From positions 1 to 46,261 of the forward strand of contig JAJDDP010000075.1 in assembly GCA_029260235.1 (NCBI GenBank): a stretch of DNA of 46,261 nucleotides, in the 5' to 3' direction. Origin of the DNA: Phycisphaerae bacterium. Its GTDB lineage: Bacteria > Planctomycetota > Phycisphaerae > UBA1845. The notes below the pieces were generated by a model, which was not told where the DNA came from, ran no database searches, and saw only the letters and a list, made by a program, of their open reading frames with translations. Position numbers and translations under genes: made by a program. Positions 26,530 to 34,401 of the stretch are shown here, piece after piece (the first letter of the stretch is position 1; the number at the start of each line of letters is the position of its first letter).

Positions 26530-26732
26530 AGATAATACCCAAAGTGGCGGGCGGGCCGGCAACGCCACCTTGAGAAAGCACTTGGGATTGGTAGCTGGAG
26601 GTCCAACTGCTAACTCCACCGCCCAAAACCAACGGGTTGCCCGATCCATTCCCAATTGTTTCAGATTCTTTTCTGGGCTTCTAGATTCCTTGTTCGAAGC
26701 CCAGAATCACAGTTTGTTCGAGGAAGTGTAAC
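26530..26732 (-). ncRNA. Candidate small RNA ending at the 26.5-kb terminator
   Basis: The interval between the radical SAM gene and the minus-strand terminator has no convincing protein gene but several stems. An 11-bp perfect inverted repeat, TTCTGGGCTTC (26671-26681) with GAAGCCCAGAA (26696-26706), has a 14-nt loop. A shorter GTGGCG/CGCCAC stem lies closer to the terminator. A transcript starting near 26730 and ending at 26498 would be about 230 nt. Alternatively the 11-bp hairpin belongs to the 5' leader of the plus-strand radical SAM gene. No known RNA family is recognised. Confidence 0.35.
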
Positions 26733-27605
26733 GTGGCTTTCGACCCCCATGCCAAAGTGCGGCTTCATTCACAGCACCCACGTCATGGCCATGGCTATTC
26801 TTATGTCTACCCCGCCATTTCTCGTCGTAGTCGCGGGCTTAGCATCGGGATCAATTTGAATCCAGACACGGTCTGTAATTTCAACTGCATCTACTGTCAG
26901 GTGGACCGTTCTGAAGCCCCGCAAATTTCCACAGTTGATCTGGAATTATTGGCCCGCGAGTTGGACGACTTGGTTGGCCGGGCCGTTGACGGGTCTATCT
27001 TTGACCAACCGGGCTTGGCCGATGCCCCCAAAGCGCTTCGACGTTTCAGCGACATCGCCTTCAGCGGTGACGGCGAACCCACCGCATCTCCGTCATTCAG
27101 TCAAGTTGTTCAGCTGGTGGCAGACGTCAAGAGTGCTCGACATTTAGGCGAAGTGCGAATCGTCCTGATCACCAACGCCTGCTACCTGACTCGCAGTTCA
27201 GTGCTCAAAGGGCTTGAAGTTCTAGACCAGAACAACGGTGAAATCTGGGCCAAGCTTGATGCGGGTACTGATCGCTACTTCAAGACTGTTAGCCGATCAA
27301 AGTTCTCGCTCCGTCACGTCATGGACAACATCATCGCCACCGCCCGGAAGAGGCCTATCTGCATCCAAACGATGCTGCTCCGCTACCATGGAAGAAAGCC
27401 GGCGTCGGTAGAATTGGCGGCGTACATTGATCGCCTCAATGAAATCATCCACGCCGGAGGTCAAATCCGACAGGTGCAATTGTATACCGTTGCACGCAAA
27501 CCGGCGGAAGCATGCGTGAGCGCGCTGCCCGAGACTGAGCTTACTTCCATCTCTCGACAAGTTGCTGACGGCACTGGATTGGCAGTCGAGACCTACCCGG
27601 GGTAG
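26733..27605 (+). CDS. Radical SAM protein (Fe-S oxidoreductase, COG0731-like)
   Basis: The 290-aa product carries the 4Fe-4S radical SAM motif CNFNCIYC (Cys48, Cys52, Cys55; CxxxCxxC), followed by a GGE-like motif, FSGDGEPT (about 111-118), and further SAM-binding strands (VLITNACYL). The layout, with SIGINLNPDTVCNFNC-like sequence ahead of the cluster, resembles the COG0731 group related to the wyosine-synthesis enzyme TYW1/Taw1, but lacks the eukaryotic flavodoxin domain. Bacteria do not normally make wyosine, and bacterial members of this group have unknown substrates. The GTG at 26733 follows GAGGAAG. It is probably cytoplasmic. Confidence 0.88.
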   Translation: MAFDPHAKVRLHSQHPRHGHGYSYVYPAISRRSRGLSIGINLNPDTVCNFNCIYCQVDRSEAPQISTVDLELLARELDDLVGRAVDGSIFDQPGLADAPKALRRFSDIAFSGDGEPTASPSFSQVVQLVADVKSARHLGEVRIVLITNACYLTRSSVLKGLEVLDQNNGEIWAKLDAGTDRYFKTVSRSKFSLRHVMDNIIATARKRPICIQTMLLRYHGRKPASVELAAYIDRLNEIIHAGGQIRQVQLYTVARKPAEACVSALPETELTSISRQVADGTGLAVETYPG

Positions 27606-27640
27606 CGCCCCCGCACTTCACGAACGAGAACAGAATCAGG

Positions 27641-28660
27641 TCAAGGGCCCCACATCAAGGCGGCCACGCCCAGGAGTCCAAAAATAGGAAATGCAACGCC
27701 GTACATGAGCAAGATACGAACTGCATGAAGCCGGGAACGGATGAGTTGGCGGGTGTAGTCGCTTCGCAAGGGGCCGACCCAGCTGAGCGCGCTGAGCAGG
27801 GCAACTGCCAGGAACAGGCTAGTTGAGAGTGTCAGGCACTGCACGATTCTGTCTGGCAGGAGCGTCACTCGCATGAAGCAGTCTGCTGCGAGGGCGCCCG
27901 TGAACAGGATGGCGACACAAACAAACCGATGGGCTTCGTAATTCGCTGCGGCGATAATCGTTCGCGGTGCGCGAGCGAAGCTCGGCAGCCCCTGGCGAAT
28001 CTGAGACCAAATTCCTACCAGAGCTGGAATCATCCATATCAACAACAGCCAAACGACCAGTGCCAAGACGTACTTGAAACTGGCGAAGGAGGGGTGGACG
28101 GTCACCTCCGATGTGCTGTCCAGCATGATCCCGGTTGAGCTAAATACTAGGGAATAGTCTAGGTCATCGCTCAGCTTGACTAACATGCATGCGACCCCGC
28201 GTACTTCAACCGACGTGCCTAGCTCTGGCAGTCTTGGGCCCCTGGGCATGCCATTCGTTGAGTACGCTGCCGATTCCATTCTAATCATGCAGGCAGATGC
28301 TAAGGCCCCTGCGCTGAGCATGAGCAGAAGCGACGCCCCTATCATCAGCGCGGCGTACTTGAACGACCGCCCAACATCGCCATCCCGATCCAGCGCCCAC
28401 CACCAGCCGGGTGGCCTCTTTGCGAATGGATTGGCGAAATCCGAGAAGAACCACTTCCCCGAATCGATCAGATCCCACACCTGTTGGCGATAACCGTCGG
28501 GGATGTTCAACAGCCCGCATTCCGGGCAGCGTGGTTCATCGCCAAGTCCCTGCAGGCTGTACCCACACCCTATGCATGACCGCTGTGATTCTGCAGATGA
28601 TCCTCCTCGCTCTTCCCGCGGTGACTCGCAAGTCGTTCGGCTTGGCGGTTCACTGGTCAT
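27641..28660 (-). CDS. Membrane protein with N-terminal zinc ribbon
   Basis: The 339-aa product begins with a Ser/Arg/Glu-rich stretch and then a zinc ribbon, CIGCGYSLQGLGDEPRCPEC (Cys29, Cys32, Cys45, Cys48). This CxxCGYxLxGL form is frequent in Planctomycetes membrane proteins. After it come about five hydrophobic segments (near 98-120, 190-215, 240-262, 275-295 and 310-335). No enzymatic motif is visible; it is a membrane protein of unknown role with a cytoplasmic zinc-binding N terminus. It is on the same strand as topoisomerase VI A, 46 bp downstream, and may be co-transcribed with it. Confidence 0.8.
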   Translation of the reverse strand: MTSEPPSRTTCESPREERGGSSAESQRSCIGCGYSLQGLGDEPRCPECGLLNIPDGYRQQVWDLIDSGKWFFSDFANPFAKRPPGWWWALDRDGDVGRSFKYAALMIGASLLLMLSAGALASACMIRMESAAYSTNGMPRGPRLPELGTSVEVRGVACMLVKLSDDLDYSLVFSSTGIMLDSTSEVTVHPSFASFKYVLALVVWLLLIWMIPALVGIWSQIRQGLPSFARAPRTIIAAANYEAHRFVCVAILFTGALAADCFMRVTLLPDRIVQCLTLSTSLFLAVALLSALSWVGPLRSDYTRQLIRSRLHAVRILLMYGVAFPIFGLLGVAALMWGP

Positions 28661-28706
28661 CTACGCTGCTGTCTTTGCCGGCATGAGAAGTCCTCAGCGA
28701 CGCCGA

Positions 28707-29867
28707 TCAATCCAACCACTCATTCTTATGCTTGAGCTTGTAGGGCAGGTATTCCTCGGTGACGAAGGAGAGAGACTTGGAGCACATGGCTTCTACTTCC
28801 ATCTTGAAACCGTTGGCTAGCAGGCGTTTGATTTCGCGGGCCCAGGGGCGTTTGTTCTTGAACCAGGGGTAAGCCATGATTTGCTTTGAGCGCTTCACGT
28901 CGTTGGCATCGACTTCGATCTTGACGTCATCCGACAGGTCGAACCGTTCGTAATCGAAGGCGGACACGCCGACGTATTTGGCGTCGGGGATAGCCATGCG
29001 GCTGGACTCGAAGGCCAAGTTGATCGAACCCTGCTTGATTACCGAATAGATGTAGTACCCCCAGGGGTCATTATCCAAGAGCACGTAGACGGGCAGCTTC
29101 AACTCGTTGTGCATGCGGTGTAGCAACCGCCGAACACCGCGGGGAGGCTGACCGCCGCCGTGGGTCAGAATGCAGCGATGTTTCTCCCAGAAGCGGTCTT
29201 CGACGAAACGACGCCAGACGGTGTCTTTTTCTAGATGCAGCACGAATTTGGCGTTGCACTTCTTGAACTGGATCACGTCCGGTTCAACGATGCTGGGGAT
29301 TGAATAGCCACCACTGCCCATTCTGGTGGCATCGATGGTATCGCCGGAATCGACGAAGGTCAGTTGGCCGATCAGCGAACCTCTGCTGGAGGCGAAGACG
29401 TGCAGTTCCTCGCGCAGTGATTCGACGGCGACTTCCAAGTCTTCGATGATGGGGTCGCATTCACTCTGCTCGTCGAATGTTTTTTCCTTCGTACCTTTGA
29501 TGGTGTGCTTAGCCATGTAGTAGATCTGTCGAATGCTGGCGGTCTTTTCCTCATTGGACAGATCTTTGCACTTGGATGCCACCAGCATGGTCTGCATGAA
29601 CCGCTTGGCTTGGCCATAGTTGAAGAAATTCCGCTGCTGGAATTTGTCACCCATCTCGATGTAGCGGGTTTTTTCATTGAAGTGCACGTTGCTTAACGCC
29701 CGGAGCGGAATATCGACATGGGGATCGATCTGCTTCTCAGCCATGGTGACCACCGACTGGGCCAACGCTTCAATCCGCTCGCCGGTGGTGCCGGACTTGC
29801 GTTTCCGCTTCTTGGTGGACGGGGCGGGCTTCTTCTTCGACTTTGCGACGGCGGTTTTCTTGGCCAT
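28707..29867 (-). CDS. top6A: Topoisomerase VI subunit A (Spo11-like)
   Basis: Type IIB topoisomerases cut duplex DNA through a Tyr in subunit A and are driven by the ATPase of subunit B. The 386-aa product has a Lys-rich N terminus (about 1-26), the winged-helix catalytic region with SIRQIYY (111-117, predicted nucleophile Tyr117, second of the pair), and a Toprim domain with Glu213 (FVLHLEKD) and Asp265/Asp267 in VLLDNDPWGYYIY. These match the archaeal A subunit. The start ATG follows AAGGATCG. Planctomycete members are often annotated as topoisomerase IV subunit A. No subunit B (GHKL ATPase) is in the window; the upstream neighbour is a ribbon-helix-helix gene. Confidence 0.9.
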   Translation of the reverse strand: MAKKTAVAKSKKKPAPSTKKRKRKSGTTGERIEALAQSVVTMAEKQIDPHVDIPLRALSNVHFNEKTRYIEMGDKFQQRNFFNYGQAKRFMQTMLVASKCKDLSNEEKTASIRQIYYMAKHTIKGTKEKTFDEQSECDPIIEDLEVAVESLREELHVFASSRGSLIGQLTFVDSGDTIDATRMGSGGYSIPSIVEPDVIQFKKCNAKFVLHLEKDTVWRRFVEDRFWEKHRCILTHGGGQPPRGVRRLLHRMHNELKLPVYVLLDNDPWGYYIYSVIKQGSINLAFESSRMAIPDAKYVGVSAFDYERFDLSDDVKIEVDANDVKRSKQIMAYPWFKNKRPWAREIKRLLANGFKMEVEAMCSKSLSFVTEEYLPYKLKHKNEWLD

Positions 29868-29972
29868 TGGTGCGATCCTTCGCTTGTGACAACGAATCCT
29901 CGGGATTGGCGGGGCGAAGAATGGCGCCGCCTTGACTATGGCCTCAAGACTAGCTTCGGCCCGGGCGGCTCG

Positions 29973-30176
29973 TCAAGCTGAATTGGTTTCATCACCGGTC
30001 TCGGGAGGATCAACGGACGCATCGCTGCTGCGGGGCTTCCGGCGACGGCGCACCACATCGCGCAGGAGGAATTCGATCTGGGCGTTCAGGCTTCGAAGGT
30101 CGTCCTTCGCCCAGCGACTCAGTTCGTCGAGCAGGGGTTCGGGAAGTCGAAGCAGGTATGGTTTTCGCTTGGCCAT
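29973..30176 (-). CDS. Arc-like ribbon-helix-helix DNA-binding protein
   Basis: The 67-aa product has a beta strand KPYLLRLPEPL (residues 5-15), then helix LLDELSRWAKDDLRSLNAQIEFLLRDVVRRR in part, the ribbon-helix-helix (MetJ/Arc) pattern with the RSLNAQIE turn typical of Arc-type proteins. Its C terminus is acidic and disordered-looking. It lies 65 bp downstream of the SPFH gene on the same strand; an SPFH protein beside a small Arc-type protein is an arrangement I recall from other bacteria. It probably autoregulates the SPFH operon; the 22-bp inverted repeat at 31134-31155 in the SPFH promoter is a candidate site. Confidence 0.82.
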   Translation of the reverse strand: MAKRKPYLLRLPEPLLDELSRWAKDDLRSLNAQIEFLLRDVVRRRRKPRSSDASVDPPETGDETNSA

Positions 30177-30190
30177 GGGCGCTCAAGCAA

Positions 30191-30221
30191 CCCCTGCCCG
30201 CGAAACAGGGTCGGGCAGGGG
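30191..30221. repeat. 10-bp perfect inverted repeat between SPFH and RHH genes
   Basis: CCCCTGCCCG (30191-30200) pairs with CGGGCAGGGG (30212-30221), with an 11-nt loop. It sits between the SPFH stop codon and the RHH start, 15 bases from the latter. No T-run follows on either strand, so it looks more like an mRNA-stability or expression-tuning hairpin than a terminator. Confidence 0.6.
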
Positions 30222-30241
30222 CCTCCCTTGGGGTTCGGGGC

Positions 30242-31114
30242 CTAGGTGTAAAGCGTGCCCGCGTTGACCACCGGCTGGGCCGCTTTGTCGCCGCACAGCA
30301 CCACTAACAAGTTGCTTACCATGGCTGCCTTGCGTTCATCATCAAGCTCGATGTTGGTGTCCTCGTCAAGGCGGCGCAAAGCCATCTCGACCATGCCCAC
30401 GGCCCCATCAACGATGCGGGTTCGGGCAGCGACGATGGCCTCTGCTTGCTGACGTTGCAGCATGGCCCCAGCGATCTCAGGCGCGTAGGCAAGGTGGCTT
30501 AGCCTGGCTTCTTCCACTTCGACGCCAGCTTTGCCGACCCTTTCTTGCAGCTCTTGTTGAAGGGCTTCGGATACCTCATCCATGCTACCCCGCAAGGTCA
30601 GCTCGCCGTCTTCGCTCAGGTCATACGGATAGGCACTGGCCAAATGGCGGAGGGCGGATTCGCTCTGTACGCCGACATAATGCTCGAAATCATCGACGTC
30701 GAAGATCGCTTGGGCGCTGTCCTTTACTCGCCACACGATCACCGCAGCGATCTCGATAGGGTTACCGCGGAGGTCATTCACCTTAATGGTGTCGCCGTTC
30801 AAGTTCCGAGCGCGGAGGGACACCTTCTTCTTGGTCAGCAAGGGGTTTGCCCAGTGGAAGCCCGCCGTCCTGACGGTTCCTGTGTAGTTGCCGAACAGAA
30901 TCAGCACGCCAGCCATGTTCGGCTGAAGTGTGAAAAATCCGGCACAACACACGCCCCAGAACAGCGTCACTACGCTGGCCGATATGCAGCGCCATCTCGA
31001 TTGGGCTTCAATTGATAGATAGAAGAAGTAACCAATTCCGACCCCGACCAGCAACAAAACAACCAGCATCAACCATCCGTTCACGGAACGGCCTTGCGTT
31101 TCAGTAATTTTCAT
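30242..31114 (-). CDS. SPFH/Band 7 domain protein with two membrane helices
   Basis: The 290-aa product has two N-terminal membrane helices (about 14-34 and 43-64), then an SPFH/Band 7 domain with the usual opening [22 protein letters not shown] in part, central [16 protein letters not shown], and a C-terminal coiled-coil helix, [20 protein letters not shown] in part. SPFH proteins assemble as rings or scaffolds at membranes. The start ATG follows AAGGAGCC. Upstream, a candidate promoter (TTTCTG, 17 bp, CATACT, minus strand) overlaps the inverted repeat at 31134-31155. The RHH gene follows as probable regulator. Its physiological role is not known. Confidence 0.88.
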   Translation of the reverse strand: MKITETQGRSVNGWLMLVVLLLVGVGIGYFFYLSIEAQSRWRCISASVVTLFWGVCCAGFFTLQPNMAGVLILFGNYTGTVRTAGFHWANPLLTKKKVSLRARNLNGDTIKVNDLRGNPIEIAAVIVWRVKDSAQAIFDVDDFEHYVGVQSESALRHLASAYPYDLSEDGELTLRGSMDEVSEALQQELQERVGKAGVEVEEARLSHLAYAPEIAGAMLQRQQAEAIVAARTRIVDGAVGMVEMALRRLDEDTNIELDDERKAAMVSNLLVVLCGDKAAQPVVNAGTLYT

Positions 31115-31133
31115 AGTCTCGGCTCCTTATATC

Positions 31134-31155
31134 AGTATGCTATCACAAGGATACT
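31134..31155. promoter_or_regulatory. Inverted repeat in the SPFH promoter, candidate RHH operator
   Basis: AGTATGC (31134-31140) and GGATACT (31149-31155) form inverted arms matching at 6 of 7 positions, separated by 8 nt. The repeat lies 20-41 bp upstream of the SPFH start and overlaps its candidate -35/-10 region, where a repressor would block RNA polymerase. Assignment to the RHH protein is inference from position. Confidence 0.5.
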
Positions 31156-31237
31156 ACAGAAACTTCCATCTGGCAAGCCGACAGGGCTGATTCGACATGT
31201 TATGACGAAACGTCCGGGAAAAAGTCGACTCTGCCTC

Positions 31238-31281
31238 TTGATCATGCGAGTGGATTAACGGTATACTGTTGATCGATCAAC
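31238..31281 (+). promoter_or_regulatory. Promoter and TetR-type operator of the TetR operon
   Basis: TTGATC (31238-31243) and TATACT (31262-31267) form a sigma70-like promoter with an 18-bp spacer. Immediately after the -10 is the perfect 14-bp palindrome GTTGATCGATCAAC (31268-31281), covering the expected start of transcription. A palindrome here is typical of TetR-family autorepression; the tetR gene starts 117 bp downstream. Confidence 0.65.
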
Positions 31282-31397
31282 TAACGGCTGGAGACTGGAA
31301 GAAATCACAGCAGTAGCGACGGGCGCCTGCACGGCTTAGAGGCGGGGGGGCTGCTTCACCACCGGCAACTGGGTTCCTTGCCGAGAATGAGAAGTGC

Positions 31398-32075
31398 ATG
31401 GACAGCGACTTAAATCCCCACGGAATGGTAGAGAAATCGGTCGAGGGTCAGGTTGAGCCACGTACGCGTGACCGGCTGGTTATGGCTGCCTTGGAGCTTT
31501 TCGCCGAACAGGGCTACGAAGCCACCGGGTTGAAGGAAATCCTGGCAAAAGCAGAGGCAAACAGCGGAAGCCTGTACTACTACTTCTCGTCAAAGGCGAA
31601 GCTGCTTTCGGCTGTGTTGGACAAGTATATTGATCTGCTTGACCCAGTGATCATGCAGCCAGCCTTCTCTACTGCGAAGGGTCCCATCGAGCGGATTTTC
31701 GCGGTGCTCAAAGCCTACCGAGGCTTCCTGATGGATAGTGAATGCCGCGTTGCTTGTCCGTTGGCGATGTTGGCTTTGGAGGTGGGCGGCGAAAGGATCG
31801 ACATCGAACAAACGGTGATCGACAAAATCGCGGAGAACTTCAACAACTGGTGCCGGGTCATTGAATCCTGTCTCGACGAAGCGGCAGACCAACTTCCCGC
31901 AGGCACCGACCGTAAGGCGCTAGCCCATTTCGTCTTGACGGTTATGGAGGGCGGGATGATGCAGGCCCGGGTTTATCGAAATGTGGAACACTTTGACGGT
32001 TCGGTCGCCCAGCTCCGCGATTACATGAGCCGGTTGTTGAGCGATGCCAAGAAACAGAAAACCGATGCAGAATAA
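31398..32075 (+). CDS. TetR/AcrR-family transcriptional regulator
   Basis: The 225-aa product has an N-terminal helix-turn-helix in residues about 22-68: RDRLVMAALELFAEQGYEAT, then GLKEILAKAEANSGSLYYYF and SSKAKLL, a textbook TetR DNA-binding region. The C-terminal ligand domain contains CRVACPLAMLALE, similar to the LmrA/YxaF-like group where Cys residues occur near the ligand pocket. The ATG at 31398 is weakly preceded by GAGAAG. It is the first gene of a likely operon with VOC, SRPBCC-YCII and DUF1579 genes, and the palindrome at 31268-31281 is its probable autoregulatory site. The inducer is unknown. Confidence 0.92.
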   Translation: MDSDLNPHGMVEKSVEGQVEPRTRDRLVMAALELFAEQGYEATGLKEILAKAEANSGSLYYYFSSKAKLLSAVLDKYIDLLDPVIMQPAFSTAKGPIERIFAVLKAYRGFLMDSECRVACPLAMLALEVGGERIDIEQTVIDKIAENFNNWCRVIESCLDEAADQLPAGTDRKALAHFVLTVMEGGMMQARVYRNVEHFDGSVAQLRDYMSRLLSDAKKQKTDAE

Positions 32076-32143
32076 TAATGTCAACGTAATCAAACGTAAT
32101 CAAACAATCTCGGCAAGAGTTCCATTGAAATGGAGGTGGTATC

Positions 32144-32623
32144 ATGGCAGGTAAGGTTAATGCAATCCCAGAAGGATTTGGCACGGTTACGCCGCACATC
32201 ATCGCTCGCAACGCAGTCGAGGCGCTGGAGTTCTACAAGAAGGCGTTCGGGGCTGAAGAGGTGATGCGCATCCCAGGCCCGGACGGCAAATCGGTGATGC
32301 ATTGCGAGTTCCAAATCGGCAACTCGCGGATCATGATGTGCGATGAGTTCCCAGACATGGGCGCAAATTCACCCCAAGCCATCGGCGGTACTCCGGTGAC
32401 CATCCATCTCTATGTGGAGGATGCCGACGCGGTCTACAATCGCGCGGTCAATGCCGGGGCAACAGCCACCATGCCACTGACCGACATGTTCTGGGGCGAT
32501 CGCTACGGCAAGCTGGTCGATCCTTACGGCCATCAGTGGTCCGTGGCTACGCACGTTGAAGACGTATCACCCGAGGACATGGCCCAACGAATGAGCGAGA
32601 GCATGGGCGAATGTGGTGGGTAG
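32144..32623 (+). CDS. VOC-family (PhnB/glyoxalase-like) protein
   Basis: The 159-aa product has two beta-alpha-beta-beta-beta units of the vicinal-oxygen-chelate superfamily: TPHIIARNAVEALEFYKKAF at about 15-34, an MHCEFQIGNSRIMM strand pair, then PVTIHLYVEDADAVYNRAV and a final GDRYGKLVDPYGHQWSVATH. This matches the PhnB-like subgroup, often encoded near YCII and SRPBCC genes. The start follows GGAGGTGG. Members may bind metal and small organic molecules or confer resistance; no substrate can be assigned. It is 69 bp after tetR and 30 bp before the first in-frame ATG of the next gene, supporting an operon. Confidence 0.92.
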   Translation: MAGKVNAIPEGFGTVTPHIIARNAVEALEFYKKAFGAEEVMRIPGPDGKSVMHCEFQIGNSRIMMCDEFPDMGANSPQAIGGTPVTIHLYVEDADAVYNRAVNAGATATMPLTDMFWGDRYGKLVDPYGHQWSVATHVEDVSPEDMAQRMSESMGECGG

Positions 32624-32745
32624 TACGACGGCCTCGAAGAAAGGATTGACAAATGAGTGCAGCTCTACGCGTGCAGCTAGGCCTCTGCCTGTTGTTGATA
32701 CCGTCGAAGGGGCGCGACTGTTGTGCTGAAGGAGGGGCGGCTGTG

Positions 32746-33573
32746 ATGTCAGAGCAGATCAGCCTGGCGGTCACGGTCGATGCCCCGCGGTCGCAGGTCT
32801 GGAAAATCTGGACAACAGTCGAGGGCGTTTCGAGTTTCATGGGCGTGCCGGCCCTGGTTGAGCTGCGGCTGGGCGGTCCGTTCGAGGTGCATTTCGATCC
32901 GACGGCTGTTTATGGCTCGCGCGGATCAGAGGGTTGCGTCATTACCGCGTTTGTTCCTGAAGAGATGCTCTGCTTCACCTGGAACGCTCCGCCGAGTCTG
33001 GTCGAAGCTCGGGGAAGGCGGACATTCGTGGTCGTCCAGCTGAGCGATGCAGGCCCGGGGAAGACCACCGTCAAGTTGACGAATGGTGGCTATCTCGATG
33101 ATGGTCCCGGGCGCGATGCCTTCGCCTACCTAAGCAAGGCGTGGCCGGCCGTTTTGGACAGCCTGAAGCATTCCATTGCCGAGGGCGAGGGGAGTCACCG
33201 TCAAGAACGGAGCCTAGCTGAAGTGCCAGATAGAGGCACTTTCGCCTACTTCATCTATCCAGTGCGGAACGACTTTTTCGAAGGGAAGCCTACAGCTGCC
33301 GAAGCAAAGGCGATCCAAGAGCACTTCGGCTACCTGCAAGCACTGATGGCCGACTCTACTCTGGTCATGGCGGGTAGGGCAGCGACGGAGGTGATCTATC
33401 CAAGCCCTGGAGGGGATTCGGTGTCGCTGGATATTCCTTCGACCGGGATCGTGGTGTTCAACGCGGTGGATGAATCGGCTGCGAAGCGCATCCTGGGAGA
33501 AGATCCAGCCGTCAAGGCCGGAGTCTTCAAGGGCAGGGTCAGCCGTTTTGGGTTGGCCTTTGAGCGGCCGTAG
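32746..33573 (+). CDS. SRPBCC (AHSA1-like) and YCII fusion protein
   Basis: The 275-aa product joins two domains. Residues about 1-135 are an AHSA1/START-like SRPBCC fold (opening SLAVTVDAPRSQVWKIWTT, with KTTVKLTNGGY). Residues about 160-275 are a YCII-type ferredoxin-like fold (FAYFIYPVRNDFF, EHFGYLQ, and VKAGVFKGRV). Each normally occurs as a separate small protein. The ATG at 32746 follows GAAGGAGG at good spacing; an upstream in-frame ATG at 32653 would add 31 residues but has a weaker site. YCII proteins are often small-molecule or oxidative-stress linked, and the TetR context suggests inducible expression. Function is not established. Confidence 0.85.
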   Translation: MSEQISLAVTVDAPRSQVWKIWTTVEGVSSFMGVPALVELRLGGPFEVHFDPTAVYGSRGSEGCVITAFVPEEMLCFTWNAPPSLVEARGRRTFVVVQLSDAGPGKTTVKLTNGGYLDDGPGRDAFAYLSKAWPAVLDSLKHSIAEGEGSHRQERSLAEVPDRGTFAYFIYPVRNDFFEGKPTAAEAKAIQEHFGYLQALMADSTLVMAGRAATEVIYPSPGGDSVSLDIPSTGIVVFNAVDESAAKRILGEDPAVKAGVFKGRVSRFGLAFERP

Positions 33574-33649
33574 ACACGCTTAAATTTGTGATCAATATGA
33601 AGGACAGAAATTGCAGGGGATTTTGAACTTCAACTGAAAGGGTAACGTC

Positions 33650-34297
33650 ATGAAAAACAGAAAATTCGGAATTTGCATCCTTGTGCTCGCAACGGCATTA
33701 CTGGCAACCCCCACGACCAGCCAAGCGGCAGAGGGCGGGCCGGAGATGTCTCCCGAGCAAATGCAAGAGATGATGGCCAAGTGGCAGGCCACCATGAAAC
33801 CGGGCCCTAAGCACGAGAATCTCGCCCATTTTGTGGGCAAGTGGAGCACCGAAACCAAGATGTGGTGGGAAGGACCAGGTTCGGAGCCAGACGTCACCAA
33901 GGGCACCGCAGACGTCAAGTGGATCCTCGGCAAGCGATATGTGGCTGAGGATTTTGAAGGCCAAGTTCTGATGCCCGATGCAACTGGGCAAAAGAGCCCG
34001 ATTTCCTTCCATGGTTTCAGCATGACCGGATATGACAACTACAAGAACCTGTACGTGGGCACCTGGGCCGACGACATGGGCACGGCGATGTAGACCTTCT
34101 CGGGCACGAGTGACCCGTCGGGCAAGGTCTTCACCTTCTATGGCCAAATGGATGAACCTATGTTGGATATCCATGGCCGAATGGTCAAGACGGTGATTCG
34201 CATCATCAATGACGACAAACACGTTTTTGAGATGTATGACCTCGCCGTCGGCGATGCGCACAAGGTCATGGAGATCACCTACGCACGAAAGAAGTAG
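33650..34297 (+). pseudogene. DUF1579-like exported protein interrupted by an in-frame TAG
   Basis: The frame starts at 33650 with a ribosome-binding site (GAAAGGG) and a signal peptide (about 1-27, ending SQAA). It continues through a typical DUF1579 opening (LAHFVGKWSTETKMWW) to a TAG at 34091-34093 (codon 148). The same frame then continues without interruption, TFSGTSDPSGKVFTFYG, then VIRIINDDKHVFEMYDL and a MEITYARKK end, to a TAG at 34295-34297. This second part is the family's usual C-terminal half. So the gene is full length (215 codons) but split by one amber codon: a recent nonsense mutation, a sequencing error or readthrough. No frameshift is involved. Confidence 0.85.
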
Positions 34298-34331
34298 GGC
34301 GACAAGACATCCCTAAATTAACCTGAAGACC

Positions 34332-34356
34332 GCGGGATTCGTCCCGCTCTTTTCTT
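34332..34356 (+). terminator. Intrinsic terminator of the TetR operon
   Basis: GCGGGA (34332-34337) pairs with TCCCGC (34342-34347) around a TTCG tetraloop, followed by TCTTTTCTT (34348-34356). The hairpin lies 35 bp after the final stop of the DUF1579 gene and would end the tetR operon transcript. The UUCG loop is exceptionally stable. Confidence 0.85.
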
Positions 34357-34401
34357 GCGCTATTATCGGAGAGCCAGATTCCTTGCTTCTTGGGGATTAA
34401 C

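Larger units (their letters stand above)
26296..26732. other. Intergenic region with hairpins and terminator
   Basis: This 437-base stretch precedes the radical SAM gene. It holds the minus-strand terminator at 26498-26529, the 11-bp inverted repeat at 26671-26706, and the ribosome-binding site GAGGAAG of the radical SAM gene. A minus-strand open frame (26335-26655) runs through the terminator and is not credible as a gene. Confidence 0.5.

Noticed and set aside
26335..26655. A minus-strand frame of 106 codons upstream of the radical SAM gene.
   Set aside because: It runs through the strong terminator hairpin at 26498-26529 and has no RBS, so it is unlikely to be translated.
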